This document shows, one piece after another, positions 41,738 through 50,988 of a stretch of DNA of 64,000 nucleotides. Where the stretch lies: NCBI GenBank assembly GCA_037439785.1, contig JBBIVJ010000002.1:117859-181858 (forward strand), written 5' to 3'. Source of the stretch: DSVZ01 sp037439785. Lineage in GTDB: Bacteria; Verrucomicrobiota; Verrucomicrobiia; Limisphaerales; J093. The notes under the pieces are model-generated. The model saw only the letters and a program-made list of their open reading frames with translations. It was not told the DNA's origin and did no database searches. Position numbers and translations under genes: made by a program. Numbering within the stretch: position 1 is the first letter of the stretch; every line of letters begins with the position of its first letter.

Positions 41738-42179
41738 GCGTCTGCTCAGGGAGCGCCGGCTTCCGGCTGGTGGACCCATGAGCGAAGGAAGAGAAGTTGG
41801 GAACTCCGGAAGGCCGGAAACTCACTGATGACGGATGCCAGATGCTGGGAGAGCGCGTTCGCCCGGGCCGCAGCCATGGGCGCCGGACAACGGCCGAGAG
41901 TGGAACGGGTAACCTGTCACTCCACCTGGCGACTACTCCCCGGGTTGCCGCCGGGGGGCGGCCCCTCCCCGCCGCGGTTCCCCTGACGCGGGCCTTTCTG
42001 GGGGGTTCGTGGGCAGGTCGGCGTTCTCGCCGACCCTGCCTGCGTTCCCAACAAGCCTGCGCTCCGCGTCCCGCTAGCCGCCGCGGTGACGCAGCGGACA
42101 GTCCGCCGGAGCACTGGCTTCCTGCCGACGGCGGGGGGCGAACTGGGTAGGCCGCTCGCCGGGGGGATGTTGGTGCGTG
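41738..42179. other. Remainder of a 476-base gap: repeat units and a strong hairpin
   Basis: Holds octamer and heptamer units (GGAACTCC, GGAAGGCC, GGAAACTC near 41800-41823; ACTGATG, ACGGATG, CCAGATG at 41824-41844), a hairpin GGCAGG-TCGGCG-TTCT-CGCCGA-CCCTGCC (42012-42040) without a T tract, and a 28-base repeat (42080-42107). No gene recognised. Confidence 0.65.
42080..42107 (+). repeat. 28-base GCCGCGG/GTCCGC element, copy B
   Basis: GCCGCGGTGACGCAGCGGAC then AGTCCGCC, with three differences from 39944-39971. Confidence 0.7.
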
Positions 42180-43808
42180 TCAGTCCAGCCGCACGTCACC
42201 GCAGAGGTGGACGTCCAGACCCAGTTCGGCCAGGGCGGCGGCCTTGATGCGGCAGGCGCGGTGGGCCTGTTTTTCACCGGGGGCGTAGGCGACCTGGATG
42301 TGGTTGGACTTGTGCCGGGCCATCATCTGGTCGCGGGTGATGCCGGGGAGCACGGCGTGCATGATGGGCCACTGGGGCGTCGTTTCGCGCCAGCGCCGCT
42401 GCGTCTCCGCCTCCGGCAGGGCCACGACCTGCGCCACGCCGAGGTCGGCGTGGAGGCGGCCGCCCATGACGAAGATGCGACTCCAGACCACCCAGCCAGG
42501 CTTGCTGATGCCCTTGAGGGTGCCGCCACCCAGCCGGAAATACATGGGCGGCTGGCGTTCGCTGCTGGCCCCTTTCCAACCTCCGGTGAAATGGGCGGGC
42601 GGCGCGGCGCCGGAGATCAGAAACACCCAGACGTAGGCGTCCACGCCCTCCCCGGTGTAGTGCTGGCCCCAGCGGACGTCGTGGAGGGTGTTTTCGGGGG
42701 GGAAGCCCAGTTCGCGCCAGAGCCGGTAGGTGACCAGGCCGTCGAGGCCGGCGCCTTCGTCCACCTCGTTGAAGTGGGGCAGGGCCTCCCCTTCGTAGAG
42801 CACGCGGCCGGTGCGGGGGCAGGTGACGGGGGGACGGTCCACGTTGTTGAGGGTGCCCTCGACCAGGTCACTGGCGGGGGTGAGGTCCTTGAGGCCCTGT
42901 TGGTACTGGATGCCGATGGCGTCGCAGCCGAACTCGGCGGCCAGGCGGACGGCGGCGACGTACATCTTGCACTGCTGGAGGGTTTGGGCCTCGGTCAGCT
43001 CGGTGGCCTCGTCGGTGCCCCAGTGGAACTTCAGGCCCTTGCGCAGGTACCAGTCCAGGACGGCGCGGGCCTCGGCGTCGCTGACCTGTTGCATGGCGGC
43101 GTAGAGGGTGGACTGGCTGAGGCGTTCCTTGAACACGCCGGTGGGGTGGAGCAGTTCGTCGGGCAGGATGGCGTTGAACATGCCCATGCAGCCTTCATCG
43201 AAGACGCCGAGGATGGCCTTGCGCTGGCGGAAGGTGCGCGCCCGGGCGCGGCCCAGTTCCTCGTCGGCCTCGGGGAGTTTGAGGTGGACCAGGTCGCGCA
43301 CGTGGCTGGTGTCATGGGTGACGGTGCCGGTGCGCAGCCACTGGCACAGGCCGCGTTTGAAGAAGGGGTCGGTGAAGCGTTCGCTCCAGAGGGTGCTGTA
43401 GCGGACGCCGGCCTTGGTGAGGGAGCCGTTGAGGTTGAGCAGGCCCACCAGGCCGGGCCAGGTGCCGCTCCAGTTGGCCACAGTGAGGATGGGGCCGCGG
43501 TGGGTGGTCAGGCCGGGCAGTACGTGGTGGCTGTACTGCCAGACGCTCTCGGCCACGATCAACGGCCGGTCCGGGTCCAGCCGGCGGAAGACCTCCAGGC
43601 CCATCGCCTGCGAGTCAATGAAGCCGTGTTGCTTGGCGGGGTCGTAGGGGTGGCCGCGCTCGACCTGCCAGCCTTCGGCGGCCAGGGCGCGCGCCAGGGC
43701 CGCCTCCATTTTTTCTTGCTCGGGCCAGCATTTTTGGTTGGCGGAAAGGCGGAGGTCGCCGCTGGCCACCAGGTACACTTTCGGGGAATCCGGAGCGGAC
43801 GTTTTCAT
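42180..43808 (-). CDS. L-fucose isomerase-like protein
   Basis: A 542-residue protein of the fucose/arabinose isomerase superfamily. Recognisable stretches are KVYLVASGDLRLSANQKCWP at the N-terminus, VANWSGTWPGLVGLLNLNGS, ILGVFDEGCMGMFNAILPDE (the catalytic Glu region), AAEFGCDAIGIQYQQGLKDL and a C-terminal RLGGGTLKG. ATG 43808 is used because residues upstream are not conserved. It diverges from the GH95 alpha-fucosidase gene across 179 bases, which supports a role in converting released fucose to fuculose. Fuculokinase and aldolase genes are not in the window, so the pathway is incomplete here. Confidence 0.8.
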   Translation of the reverse strand: MKTSAPDSPKVYLVASGDLRLSANQKCWPEQEKMEAALARALAAEGWQVERGHPYDPAKQHGFIDSQAMGLEVFRRLDPDRPLIVAESVWQYSHHVLPGLTTHRGPILTVANWSGTWPGLVGLLNLNGSLTKAGVRYSTLWSERFTDPFFKRGLCQWLRTGTVTHDTSHVRDLVHLKLPEADEELGRARARTFRQRKAILGVFDEGCMGMFNAILPDELLHPTGVFKERLSQSTLYAAMQQVSDAEARAVLDWYLRKGLKFHWGTDEATELTEAQTLQQCKMYVAAVRLAAEFGCDAIGIQYQQGLKDLTPASDLVEGTLNNVDRPPVTCPRTGRVLYEGEALPHFNEVDEGAGLDGLVTYRLWRELGFPPENTLHDVRWGQHYTGEGVDAYVWVFLISGAAPPAHFTGGWKGASSERQPPMYFRLGGGTLKGISKPGWVVWSRIFVMGGRLHADLGVAQVVALPEAETQRRWRETTPQWPIMHAVLPGITRDQMMARHKSNHIQVAYAPGEKQAHRACRIKAAALAELGLDVHLCGDVRLD

Positions 43809-43987
43809 GGTCAAGGTGGCGGCAAAGCTGCGCCGGGCCGGACGGGTTGAAAAGCTGGAAATGGGCGCGCCCCCGCGGCGACAAAAGCCGGTCTTTCGGC
43901 GGCGGGGCATCCTCAGCCCGGCACGGCGGCGGGCGGGCGGTCCCGCCGGGCTTGACGCTGCCGGGGGCTTTTGCAAACCGTGGCCCC
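43809..43987. promoter_or_regulatory. Divergent control region of the fucose gene pair
   Basis: A 179-base gap between the isomerase and fucosidase start codons. For the fucosidase, TTGACG (43952-43957) sits 16 bases before CAAACC (43974-43979), a poor -10 that ends 8 bases before the ATG. No operator for a known fucose regulator was recognised. Confidence 0.35.
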
Positions 43988-46375
43988 ATGAAGGTCACGT
44001 GGCGGTGGTGGTGCGGCGGGGTAGGGGCCGGCCTGCTTGTCCTGCAGGCGGGGGAGGGGGCCGGCCGACCGGAGGCACCCGCGCCGGGGGGCCTGACGCT
44101 GTGGTACACCCGCCCGGCCACGAACTGGGAGCGCGAGGCGCTGCCCATCGGCAACGGCCGGCTCGGGGCCATGTTTTTTGGCGGCACCGCCCGCGAGCGT
44201 CTCCAGCTCAACGAAGATTCCCTCTGGGCCGGTGGGCCGCGGGATTGCAACAACCCCGAGGCGCGGGATGCCCTGCCGGAGGTGCGCCGCCTGCTCTTCG
44301 CCGGCCAGCCCGCCGCGGCCATGAAGCTCGCCCGCGCCAGGCTGATGGGCCGCCCGATGACCCTGCGCCCGTACCAATCCCTGGGCGACCTGCACCTGGA
44401 CTTCCCCGGTCACGAGGCGGCGGAGGATTACCGGCGCGAGCTGGACCTCGAGACCGCCGTGGCGCGCGTGCAGTACCGCGTGGGCGAGGTGACCTACACC
44501 CGTGAACTGTTCGCCAGCCATCCGGACCAGGTGATCGTGCTGCGGCTGACCGCGTCCCGGCCGGGCACACTCACCTTCTTCGCCACGCTGGACCGCGAGC
44601 AGGAAGCGACCACCTCCATCCAGCCGCCCCGGCAGGTGCACCTGCGCGGCGCGTTGGACGGCGGCCGGGGGCTGGAATTCTTCGCCGCGGTGCAGGCCCA
44701 GGTGGACGGCGGGCAGGTGTTCACCCCCATGCGGCGGCTGGAAGTGCGCAATGCCACCTCGGCCACGTTCCTGCTGGGTGCGGCCACCAGCTTCGGCGGG
44801 CGCGATGCCGAGGCCGTGACCCTGGCGGACCTAGCCCGCGCGGCGTGCAAGCCTGACCGGACCCTGTGGCGGGACCACGTGGCCGATTACCAGCGGCTGT
44901 TTCGCCGGGTGGAGCTGGACCTGGGCGGGGCCGACGCGGCGCGGGAGCCCACCGATATCCGGCTGGCCCGTTTCCAGGCCGGCGCGGACGACCCGCATTT
45001 GCAGGCCACCTTCTTCCAGTTCGGCCGTTACCTGCTCATCGCCAGCTCCCGGCCCGGCGACCTGCCGGCCAACCTCCAGGGCCTCTGGGCCGAGGGCATG
45101 AGTCCGCCCTGGAACAGCGACTACCACCTGAACATCAACCTCCAGATGAATTACTGGCCCGCCGGGCCGGCCAACCTCAGCGAGTGCCACCAGCCGCTGT
45201 TCGAACTGATCGAAAGCCTCCGCGAGCCCGGCCGCCGCACCGCCCAGGTCCACTACGGCGCCCGTGGCTGGGTGGCCCACCACATCACCGACATCTGGGG
45301 CTTCACCGTGCCGGGCGACGGCCCGCAGTGGGGCCTCTGGCCGATGGGCGCCGCCTGGCTTTGCCAGCATCTGTGGGAGCACTACGCCTTCACCGGCGAC
45401 GACGAGTTCCTGGCCCGGCGCGCCTACCCGGCCATGCGCGAGGCCGCCGAGTTCTTTCTCGATTACCTGGTCGAGGACCCCCGGGGCCGGCTGGTGAGCG
45501 GACCGTCCATCTCCCCCGAAAACGCCTACCGCCTGCCGGATGGCACCGTCGGCCACCTGTGCATGGGCCCGTCCATGGACACCCAGATCATCGCCGACCT
45601 GTTCCAGAACTGCATCGCCGCCGCGCGGCGGCTGGGGCGGGATGCGGATTTTTGCGCGCTGCTCGAGGCCACCCTGCGCCGGCTGCCGCCCACCCGCATC
45701 GGCCGGCACGGCCAGATTCTGGAATGGAGCGAGGACTACGACGAACCGGAACCGGGGCACCGCCACATCTCGCACCTGTTTGCCCTGCATCCGGGCCGGC
45801 AAATCACCCGTCACGGCACGCCGGAACTGGCGCGGGCGGCGCGGGTCACCCTGGAGCGTCGCCTGGCCCACGGCGGCGGCCACACCGGCTGGAGCCGCGC
45901 CTGGATTCTCAACTTCTGGGCGCGGCTGGGCGACGGCGAGCAGGCCCATGCCCACCTGGTGGCCCTGCTCCAAAAGAGCGTCGCCCCCAACCTGTTTGAC
46001 CTCCACCCGCCCTTCCAGATTGACGGCAACTTCGGCGGCACGGCGGGCATGTGCGAGATGCTGCTGCAAAGTCACGCCGGCGAGCTGGAGCTGCTGCCCG
46101 CGTTGCCCCCGGCCTGGCCGGCCGGCCGGGTCCGTGGCCTGCGTGCCCGCGGAGGCTTCGAGGTGGACCTCGAGTGGGCCGGGGGCCGGCTGCTCGAGGC
46201 GGTCATCCGTTCCCTGCTGGGCAACCCGTGCCGTGTGCGGGCCGCCGTGCCGTTGACCGTTTGGCGCGGCCGGGGTGCAGGCGCGCCGCTGACGGTCCAG
46301 CCGGTGGCGCCGGGTGTGGTGGAATTCCCCACCCGAGTCGGCAGGGAATATCGCCTGCGACCCGCCACACCGTGA
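43988..46375 (+). CDS. GH95 alpha-L-fucosidase, exported
   Basis: A 795-residue glycoside hydrolase of family 95, which removes alpha-1,2-linked fucose or related galactose. After a signal-like segment (WWCGGVGAGLLVLQAGEG) come the N-terminal beta domain (LTLWYTRPATNWEREALPIG, NEDSLWAGGPRD) and the (alpha/alpha)6 barrel. The conserved pair of asparagines that activates water is in YHLNINLQMNYWP (N382 and N384). Other family motifs are AEGMSPPWNSDYH, SPENAYRLPDG, ILEWSEDYDEPEPGHRHISH and DGNFGGTAGMCEML. The start at 43988 is used because upstream residues are not conserved. Its partner isomerase is divergent. Confidence 0.93.
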   Translation: MKVTWRWWCGGVGAGLLVLQAGEGAGRPEAPAPGGLTLWYTRPATNWEREALPIGNGRLGAMFFGGTARERLQLNEDSLWAGGPRDCNNPEARDALPEVRRLLFAGQPAAAMKLARARLMGRPMTLRPYQSLGDLHLDFPGHEAAEDYRRELDLETAVARVQYRVGEVTYTRELFASHPDQVIVLRLTASRPGTLTFFATLDREQEATTSIQPPRQVHLRGALDGGRGLEFFAAVQAQVDGGQVFTPMRRLEVRNATSATFLLGAATSFGGRDAEAVTLADLARAACKPDRTLWRDHVADYQRLFRRVELDLGGADAAREPTDIRLARFQAGADDPHLQATFFQFGRYLLIASSRPGDLPANLQGLWAEGMSPPWNSDYHLNINLQMNYWPAGPANLSECHQPLFELIESLREPGRRTAQVHYGARGWVAHHITDIWGFTVPGDGPQWGLWPMGAAWLCQHLWEHYAFTGDDEFLARRAYPAMREAAEFFLDYLVEDPRGRLVSGPSISPENAYRLPDGTVGHLCMGPSMDTQIIADLFQNCIAAARRLGRDADFCALLEATLRRLPPTRIGRHGQILEWSEDYDEPEPGHRHISHLFALHPGRQITRHGTPELARAARVTLERRLAHGGGHTGWSRAWILNFWARLGDGEQAHAHLVALLQKSVAPNLFDLHPPFQIDGNFGGTAGMCEMLLQSHAGELELLPALPPAWPAGRVRGLRARGGFEVDLEWAGGRLLEAVIRSLLGNPCRVRAAVPLTVWRGRGAGAPLTVQPVAPGVVEFPTRVGREYRLRPATP

Positions 46376-46594
46376 GGAGCGGCCGGCGGCGGAACTGCGC
46401 CCCTTCAAGGCAGTGGGTTGCGTCCCCGGGTGTGGACAAGGTCAAAGGGCAAGCAACGGGCTGGTCGGGGCGGGAAATCCGCGCGCGTCCTTTGCCAGGC
46501 CTCAGGTGGAGAGGTGCAGCCGTTCCTGTTGTGGGGCTGCGGGCCGGCGGGCGACGGACTTCGCGCTTGAGCCGCGGCTGGCTCGGCCTATGCT
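46376..46594 (+). promoter_or_regulatory. rpoN upstream region with promoter
   Basis: TTGAGC (46567-46572), a 16-base spacer, TATGCT (46589-46594), then 6 bases to the rpoN ATG at 46601. The remaining 190 bases of this gap show nothing recognisable. Confidence 0.5.
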
Positions 46595-46600
46595 GCCGGC

Positions 46601-48571
46601 ATGGCCCAGGGCCTCCATCTTACGCAGCGTCTGTCGCTGCAGCAGGTGCTGGCGCCGCAACTCCAGCAATCGCTGGCCTTGTTGCAGGCGCCGGTGCTTG
46701 AATTGCAGGCCCTGGTTCGCCAGGAGCTGGCCCAAAATCCCGTTCTCGAGGAAGTTGCCCCGCCGGACCCGAGCCAGCGCGAGTTGCCGCCGCTGAGCGA
46801 CCCGAATGATCCGGCGGAGCCGCCGCCGGACGTGCGGTTTGACCCGGCCACGGAAAAGCCGTCCAACGCGCCGGCGGACGACTTCGAGGCGGAGTTCAAC
46901 CGGCTGATGCAGTTGGACCAGGAGTGGCGGGAGGTGTTTTCCCAGACCCAGCTCCACGGCCCGCGCAACGAGGAGGACGAGGAGCGGCGGCAGTACCTGT
47001 TTGATTCGCTGGTGGCCGGCACCTCGCTGCAGGAGCATCTGCTCGAGCAAGTCCGCTTGTCCGAGTTGACCGAAACCCAGCGAGCCATTGCCGAGCAGGT
47101 TGTGGGCAACGTGGACGAGCGCGGCTACCTGCAGGCCAGCCTCGAGGAGATCGCCTACTCGGCCGGCGTGCCGGTCGAGCAGGTGGCCGAGGTGCTGAAG
47201 GTGGTGCAGACGTTCAACCCGCCGGGCGTGGCAGCGCGGGACCTGCGCGAGTGTCTGCTGCTGCAGTTGGAACGCGCCGGCCGCCGGGAATCCCTCGAGT
47301 GCCGCATCGTGGACCGGCACCTCGAGACCGTGGCCCGCCACCGCCTGCCCGAACTGGCCCGCGCCCTGGGTGCCAGCCTCGAGGAAGTGAAGGCGGCCGT
47401 GGCCCGGATCGCCCATCTCGAACCGCGTCCGGGGCGGGAGTTTTCCTCCGAGACCGAGCACTTCGTGGTGCCGGAACTGTTTGTCACCCCCAACCAGCCC
47501 GAGGCCTTTTTCCTGTCGCCCGCGGACCTGCGAGACCTGGACCGTCTGGCCGCCCTGTGGGTGCCGCTGCTGGAGGAGTCTGTCGCCCCCGCCGAGGCCG
47601 GCCCGCCTGAGCCGCCCCCGCTCAACGGCGCCTCCGGCAAGCCCCTGCTGACCGGCGCCTGGCCGTGGAGCCCGGTGGACCCGCTGGTGCGCGCCCTGTG
47701 GGACGGCTTGCGGGAGGCCAGCCGCGAGCAGCTCCGGACCTGGCAACGCACCCCGCAGGAGCCGGCCGTGCGCGCCGCCCTGGCGCGGGAGTTGTGCCGG
47801 GACCTCAATGGACGGATCGCCGGGCTCTCCCTGTTAGAGGCCGCGGTTGCCAGCGGGCGCCAGTTCAGCCCGGAGACGCTGGCCCTCGGCCGCGAGGCCC
47901 CGCGGGGGATCAGCCGCGTCAAACTCAACCGCCAGCTCCTGGACGAGGCCTTCCCCCGCATCATCCCCCCCTGCAAGGAGGAGGACTACCTGGTCAGCAC
48001 CAACAATGACATCCTCCCCCACCTGCGCATCAGCAACACCTACAAGGACCTCATGGCGCGGCCGGACAGCTCGGCCGAGGTGCGCGATTACATCCGCGAG
48101 AAAATTCGCGCCGGCAAGTACCTCATCAAAAGCCTCCAGCAGCGCCAGCAGACCCTGCTGAACATCGGCCGGGAAATTGTCCGCCGCCAGCGGCCGTTTC
48201 TGGACAAGGGCCCGGCCCACCTCCGCCCCATGACCATGGCCCAGGTGGCCCGGGCGGTGGGCGTGCACGAAACCACCGTCAGCCGCGCCGTGGCGGGCAA
48301 GTACCTTGAGACCCCGCGGGGCGTGTTCGAGCTGCGCTACTTCTTCACCTCCGGCCTCCCCACCGCCGGCGGCGAGGGCGCCGTCTCCAACGAAAGCGTC
48401 AAACAGATCATCCAGGACCTCGTGGCCCAGGAGGACAAACGCAAGCCGCTCTCGGACGAGGACATTGTCCGGCAACTGGGCGCCCGCGGCATCCTCATCG
48501 CCCGCCGCACGGTGGCCAAGTATCGCTCCGAGCTGAACATCCTGCCCTCGCACCTGCGCCGCGCGTACTGA
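46601..48571 (+). CDS. rpoN: RNA polymerase sigma-54 factor RpoN with an internal insertion
   Basis: Alternative sigma factor needing AAA+ activators. The N-terminal activator-interacting region reads LTQRLSLQQVLAPQLQQSLA and VLELQALVRQELAQNPVLEE. The core-binding domain follows (SLQEHLLEQVRLSELTETQR, FNPPGVAARDLRECLLLQLE). The C-terminus has the helix-turn-helix TMAQVARAVGVHETTVSRAV, GVFELRYFFTSG and the RpoN box ARRTVAKYR. The protein is 656 residues, against about 450-500 usually. The excess is a helical segment at about residues 299-435 between VVPELFV and the LVSTNNDILPHLRISNTY segment. All essential parts remain, so it is probably functional. Confidence 0.95.
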   Translation: MAQGLHLTQRLSLQQVLAPQLQQSLALLQAPVLELQALVRQELAQNPVLEEVAPPDPSQRELPPLSDPNDPAEPPPDVRFDPATEKPSNAPADDFEAEFNRLMQLDQEWREVFSQTQLHGPRNEEDEERRQYLFDSLVAGTSLQEHLLEQVRLSELTETQRAIAEQVVGNVDERGYLQASLEEIAYSAGVPVEQVAEVLKVVQTFNPPGVAARDLRECLLLQLERAGRRESLECRIVDRHLETVARHRLPELARALGASLEEVKAAVARIAHLEPRPGREFSSETEHFVVPELFVTPNQPEAFFLSPADLRDLDRLAALWVPLLEESVAPAEAGPPEPPPLNGASGKPLLTGAWPWSPVDPLVRALWDGLREASREQLRTWQRTPQEPAVRAALARELCRDLNGRIAGLSLLEAAVASGRQFSPETLALGREAPRGISRVKLNRQLLDEAFPRIIPPCKEEDYLVSTNNDILPHLRISNTYKDLMARPDSSAEVRDYIREKIRAGKYLIKSLQQRQQTLLNIGREIVRRQRPFLDKGPAHLRPMTMAQVARAVGVHETTVSRAVAGKYLETPRGVFELRYFFTSGLPTAGGEGAVSNESVKQIIQDLVAQEDKRKPLSDEDIVRQLGARGILIARRTVAKYRSELNILPSHLRRAY

Positions 48572-48581
48572 GCCCCCCGCG

Positions 48582-49478
48582 TTGTCGCGCCATCTGCTGG
48601 TCATCCTGGCCCCCGGAACACCCCGCTACCCGCGGTGGGCGGAAGTGCTGCGCCGCGGCCGCGCCCAGGTCCAGTGGGCCCCGGCGGCGGATATCGCCCA
48701 CGCCCGCCGGTTGGCCGCCCGGGTCGCCCCGGAGGTGGACGTGGTGGTGGCCGCCGGCGGGGACGGCACGGCTCGGGCGGTGGCCGGCGGTCTGGTTTTC
48801 ACACGCGAGAGCCGCGCCGCGCTGGGCCTGCTGCCGCTGGGCACCGGCAACGACTTTGCCGATCATCTGGGCCTGCGCCGGCTGTCCGCGGCCCTGGAGG
48901 CCCTGGAAGCCGGTCGGGAACGGAGCGTGGACGTCATCGAGGTCCGCCGCCCGGACGGGGGCGACAGGGAGGCGGCGCTGCTGTTTGCGGCGGCGGGGTT
49001 CGCGCCGGCCCTGCTGGCCCGGACCAGTCCCCGCCTGAAACGCTGGGTGGGTCGCTCGCTGTGTTATTCGGCCGGATTCTTCCGCGCGCTGGCGGGGTTT
49101 CGCGCCCCCTGGCTGGAGGTGGGGGCGGAGGGCCGGGTGCAGCGCGGCCATTTCTTCCATGTTTGCGCCGGCAATACCGAGCGGGCCGGCGGCGGGGCCA
49201 TGCGGCTCTCGCCGGGCGCGCGTTTTGATGACGGCCGGCTGGAACTGTGCTGGATCGAGGCCCTCGGTCGCGCCGAGGTGCTGTGGCACTTTCCGCGTCT
49301 GTTGCGGGGCACCTTCCCCGGCCATCCGCGGGTGCATTACCAACCGGGGTCCGAGCTGAGGGTGGACGCGCCCCGGCCGGAGCCGCTGGCGCTGGACGGG
49401 GATGTGGTAGGCACCACCCCGGCCTGCTTCCGCGTCCTGCCCGGTGCCCTGCGGGTGGTGGCGCCGGCCGCGGGTTGA
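48582..49478 (+). CDS. Diacylglycerol/lipid kinase family protein
   Basis: A 298-residue lipid kinase-like protein of the DAGK catalytic superfamily. The nucleotide-binding motif DVVVAAGGDGTARAVAGGL (residues 53-71) and the second motif LGLLPLGTGNDFADHLGL are clear. A C-terminal beta domain (EPLALDGDVVGTTPACFRVL) carries the conserved D-G-D/E segment. The start is TTG at 48582, ten bases after the rpoN stop, so it is probably translated from the same mRNA. Substrate could be diacylglycerol, ceramide or a sphingoid base. Confidence 0.88.
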   Translation: MSRHLLVILAPGTPRYPRWAEVLRRGRAQVQWAPAADIAHARRLAARVAPEVDVVVAAGGDGTARAVAGGLVFTRESRAALGLLPLGTGNDFADHLGLRRLSAALEALEAGRERSVDVIEVRRPDGGDREAALLFAAAGFAPALLARTSPRLKRWVGRSLCYSAGFFRALAGFRAPWLEVGAEGRVQRGHFFHVCAGNTERAGGGAMRLSPGARFDDGRLELCWIEALGRAEVLWHFPRLLRGTFPGHPRVHYQPGSELRVDAPRPEPLALDGDVVGTTPACFRVLPGALRVVAPAAG

Positions 49479-49625
49479 GCCGCACCGCGGGCGGCTCCCG
49501 GCGGTCTCTTGCCAGCGGTGCTACTGCCGCCAGAAGTTTTCTGAAACTCTCCCGGCCGGCATCGAGTTTAACCCCCTACGCGGACAATGCCCTTTGGGGC
49601 GCCAACTGACCAACCGAGCCAGACC

Positions 49626-50006
49626 ATGAAAACGACCCTCCCTCTCACCTTTGCGTGGCCCACGACTCCCGGGTTGCTGAGTTCCCTGAATCCCCTGTCG
49701 TCGCGGGACGGCACCTTCGCCCTGCCCGGCGCCCCCGGTTTTTTGCGCCGGGGGGCGCTCGTGGCCGAAGTGCCGCGGTCCCGCCTCTGCCCGCGTTGCG
49801 AGCGGGACCGGTCACTGAGCCGCTGGTGGCGGGCCGAATGGGCGGCCGAAGAACGCCGGGCCGCCCCCTTGGCCCGGGTGAGTTGGGGCCTGATGCTGGC
49901 GGCGGGTTGCATTTCCCTCTTGGTAGCCGGCCGGAGCGGGCTTGGGCTGGTCGAGCATTTCCCGGCTTTCACCGCCTGGGTGGTGCGGCTGCTGGGAGGC
50001 GCCTGA
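49626..50006 (+). CDS. Hypothetical protein with one membrane segment
   Basis: A 126-residue reading frame with no family I recognise. It has a CPRC pair (RSRLCPRCERDRSLSRWW, about residues 53-70) and one hydrophobic segment (VSWGLMLAAGCISLLVAGRS). ATG 49626 is chosen; an upstream TTG-type start is possible. It overlaps the end of the convergent TPR gene by 38 bases. It might be a small zinc-ribbon membrane protein or a spurious frame. Confidence 0.35.
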   Translation: MKTTLPLTFAWPTTPGLLSSLNPLSSRDGTFALPGAPGFLRRGALVAEVPRSRLCPRCERDRSLSRWWRAEWAAEERRAAPLARVSWGLMLAAGCISLLVAGRSGLGLVEHFPAFTAWVVRLLGGA

Positions 50007-50952
50007 GGCGTCTGGAGCGCCGGCGCCCTCCCGGCCGTGGCGGGGCGGGCCGGTCGGGGGGCGGGGTGGAGGATTTGGGTTCGGCCGGGGAGGAAGGGTT
50101 GGGTTGGGCGCCGGTGGCGGGCTGGAGCTTCACGCGCAAGGCCTGTCGCCGGCGTTCCCAGTCGGCCCAGGCGGCGACCCATGTTGTGCCGGCGTAGCGG
50201 ACGCAGGCGGCAGGCCAGAGGCGTTCGAGTTGGTCGAGGGCCGCGTGCAGGTCACGCTCGCCCCAGCGCAGGCGGGCCTCCAGGAGGTTGAGCCGGTTCT
50301 CCGGGTAGTTGGGGGCGAGGGTCACGGCGCGCTCCAGGTGGTGGCGGGCCCTGCCGCGGTGGCCGATGCTCAGGGGCCAGCCGGGCGCTTCGAGGTAGAG
50401 CAGGCCCAGGTTGCGGTCCGGGCCGGCTTCATCGAACTGCTCGTCCAGTTCGCGAGCGCGCTGGAAAAGCGTCTCCATTTCGCGGACCAGCGGCAGGGCG
50501 CCGAGGGACCGGGTGCGGGCGAGCTGGCCGAGGTTCATTCCGAGGTAGTAGGGCAGGGCGGCAACGTTGGTGTGCCGCGCCAGGGCGGGGCGCAGCGCGG
50601 CGATGGCCTGCTCGGCCAGGGCGGCGCGTTCGGCGGGGTCGCGCGCGAATTCGGCGCGGTCGAAGGCGGCGCGGCCCAGGTACCAGGTGTTGGTCACGTT
50701 GTCCGGGTCGCGGGCATGAGCCGCCACGGCGGTTTGAAACAGCCGTTCCGCCTGCGCCCGGGGATCGTTGTCGGAGCGTCCGGGCGAGGCGGGAAGGGGG
50801 GCTTGGACGGGGTCCGATTCGGCGGTGGCCGGAGCGGGCGGGAGCCCTGGAGCGGCCGCGGCGAAAGCGGCGGGGAGGACGAGGGCGACCAGCAGCGTGG
50901 CCGGGCCGCTCAGGCCTGGCCGGAGGACCGGGCGGCGGGGGGAGTTTCTCAT
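49969..50952 (-). CDS. Exported TPR-repeat protein
   Basis: A 327-residue protein with a signal peptide (LSGPATLLVALVLPAAFAAA, about 13-32) followed by TPR-like units. Examples are AERLFQTAVAAHARDPDNVT, AALAEQAIAALRPALARHTN, GRARHHLERAVTLAPNYPEN and ERDLHAALDQLERLWPAACV. The C-terminal 45 residues are basic and proline-rich. ATG at 50952 lies 36 bases from the divergent small lipoprotein gene. Likely a periplasmic adaptor or assembly factor; no more can be said. Confidence 0.78.
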   Translation of the reverse strand: MRNSPRRPVLRPGLSGPATLLVALVLPAAFAAAAPGLPPAPATAESDPVQAPLPASPGRSDNDPRAQAERLFQTAVAAHARDPDNVTNTWYLGRAAFDRAEFARDPAERAALAEQAIAALRPALARHTNVAALPYYLGMNLGQLARTRSLGALPLVREMETLFQRARELDEQFDEAGPDRNLGLLYLEAPGWPLSIGHRGRARHHLERAVTLAPNYPENRLNLLEARLRWGERDLHAALDQLERLWPAACVRYAGTTWVAAWADWERRRQALRVKLQPATGAQPNPSSPAEPKSSTPPPDRPAPPRPGGRRRSRRLRRLPAAAPPRR

Positions 50953-50979
50953 TGCGCGGCCGGGCCGTGACCTTATACT
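50952..50979 (+). promoter_or_regulatory. Putative promoter of the small lipoprotein-hpnH unit
   Basis: TTGCGC (50952-50957), a 16-base spacer, TATACT (50974-50979), then 9 bases to the GTG at 50989. The -35 box overlaps the start codon of the divergent TPR gene. Confidence 0.5.
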
Positions 50980-50988
50980 GCTCATGGC

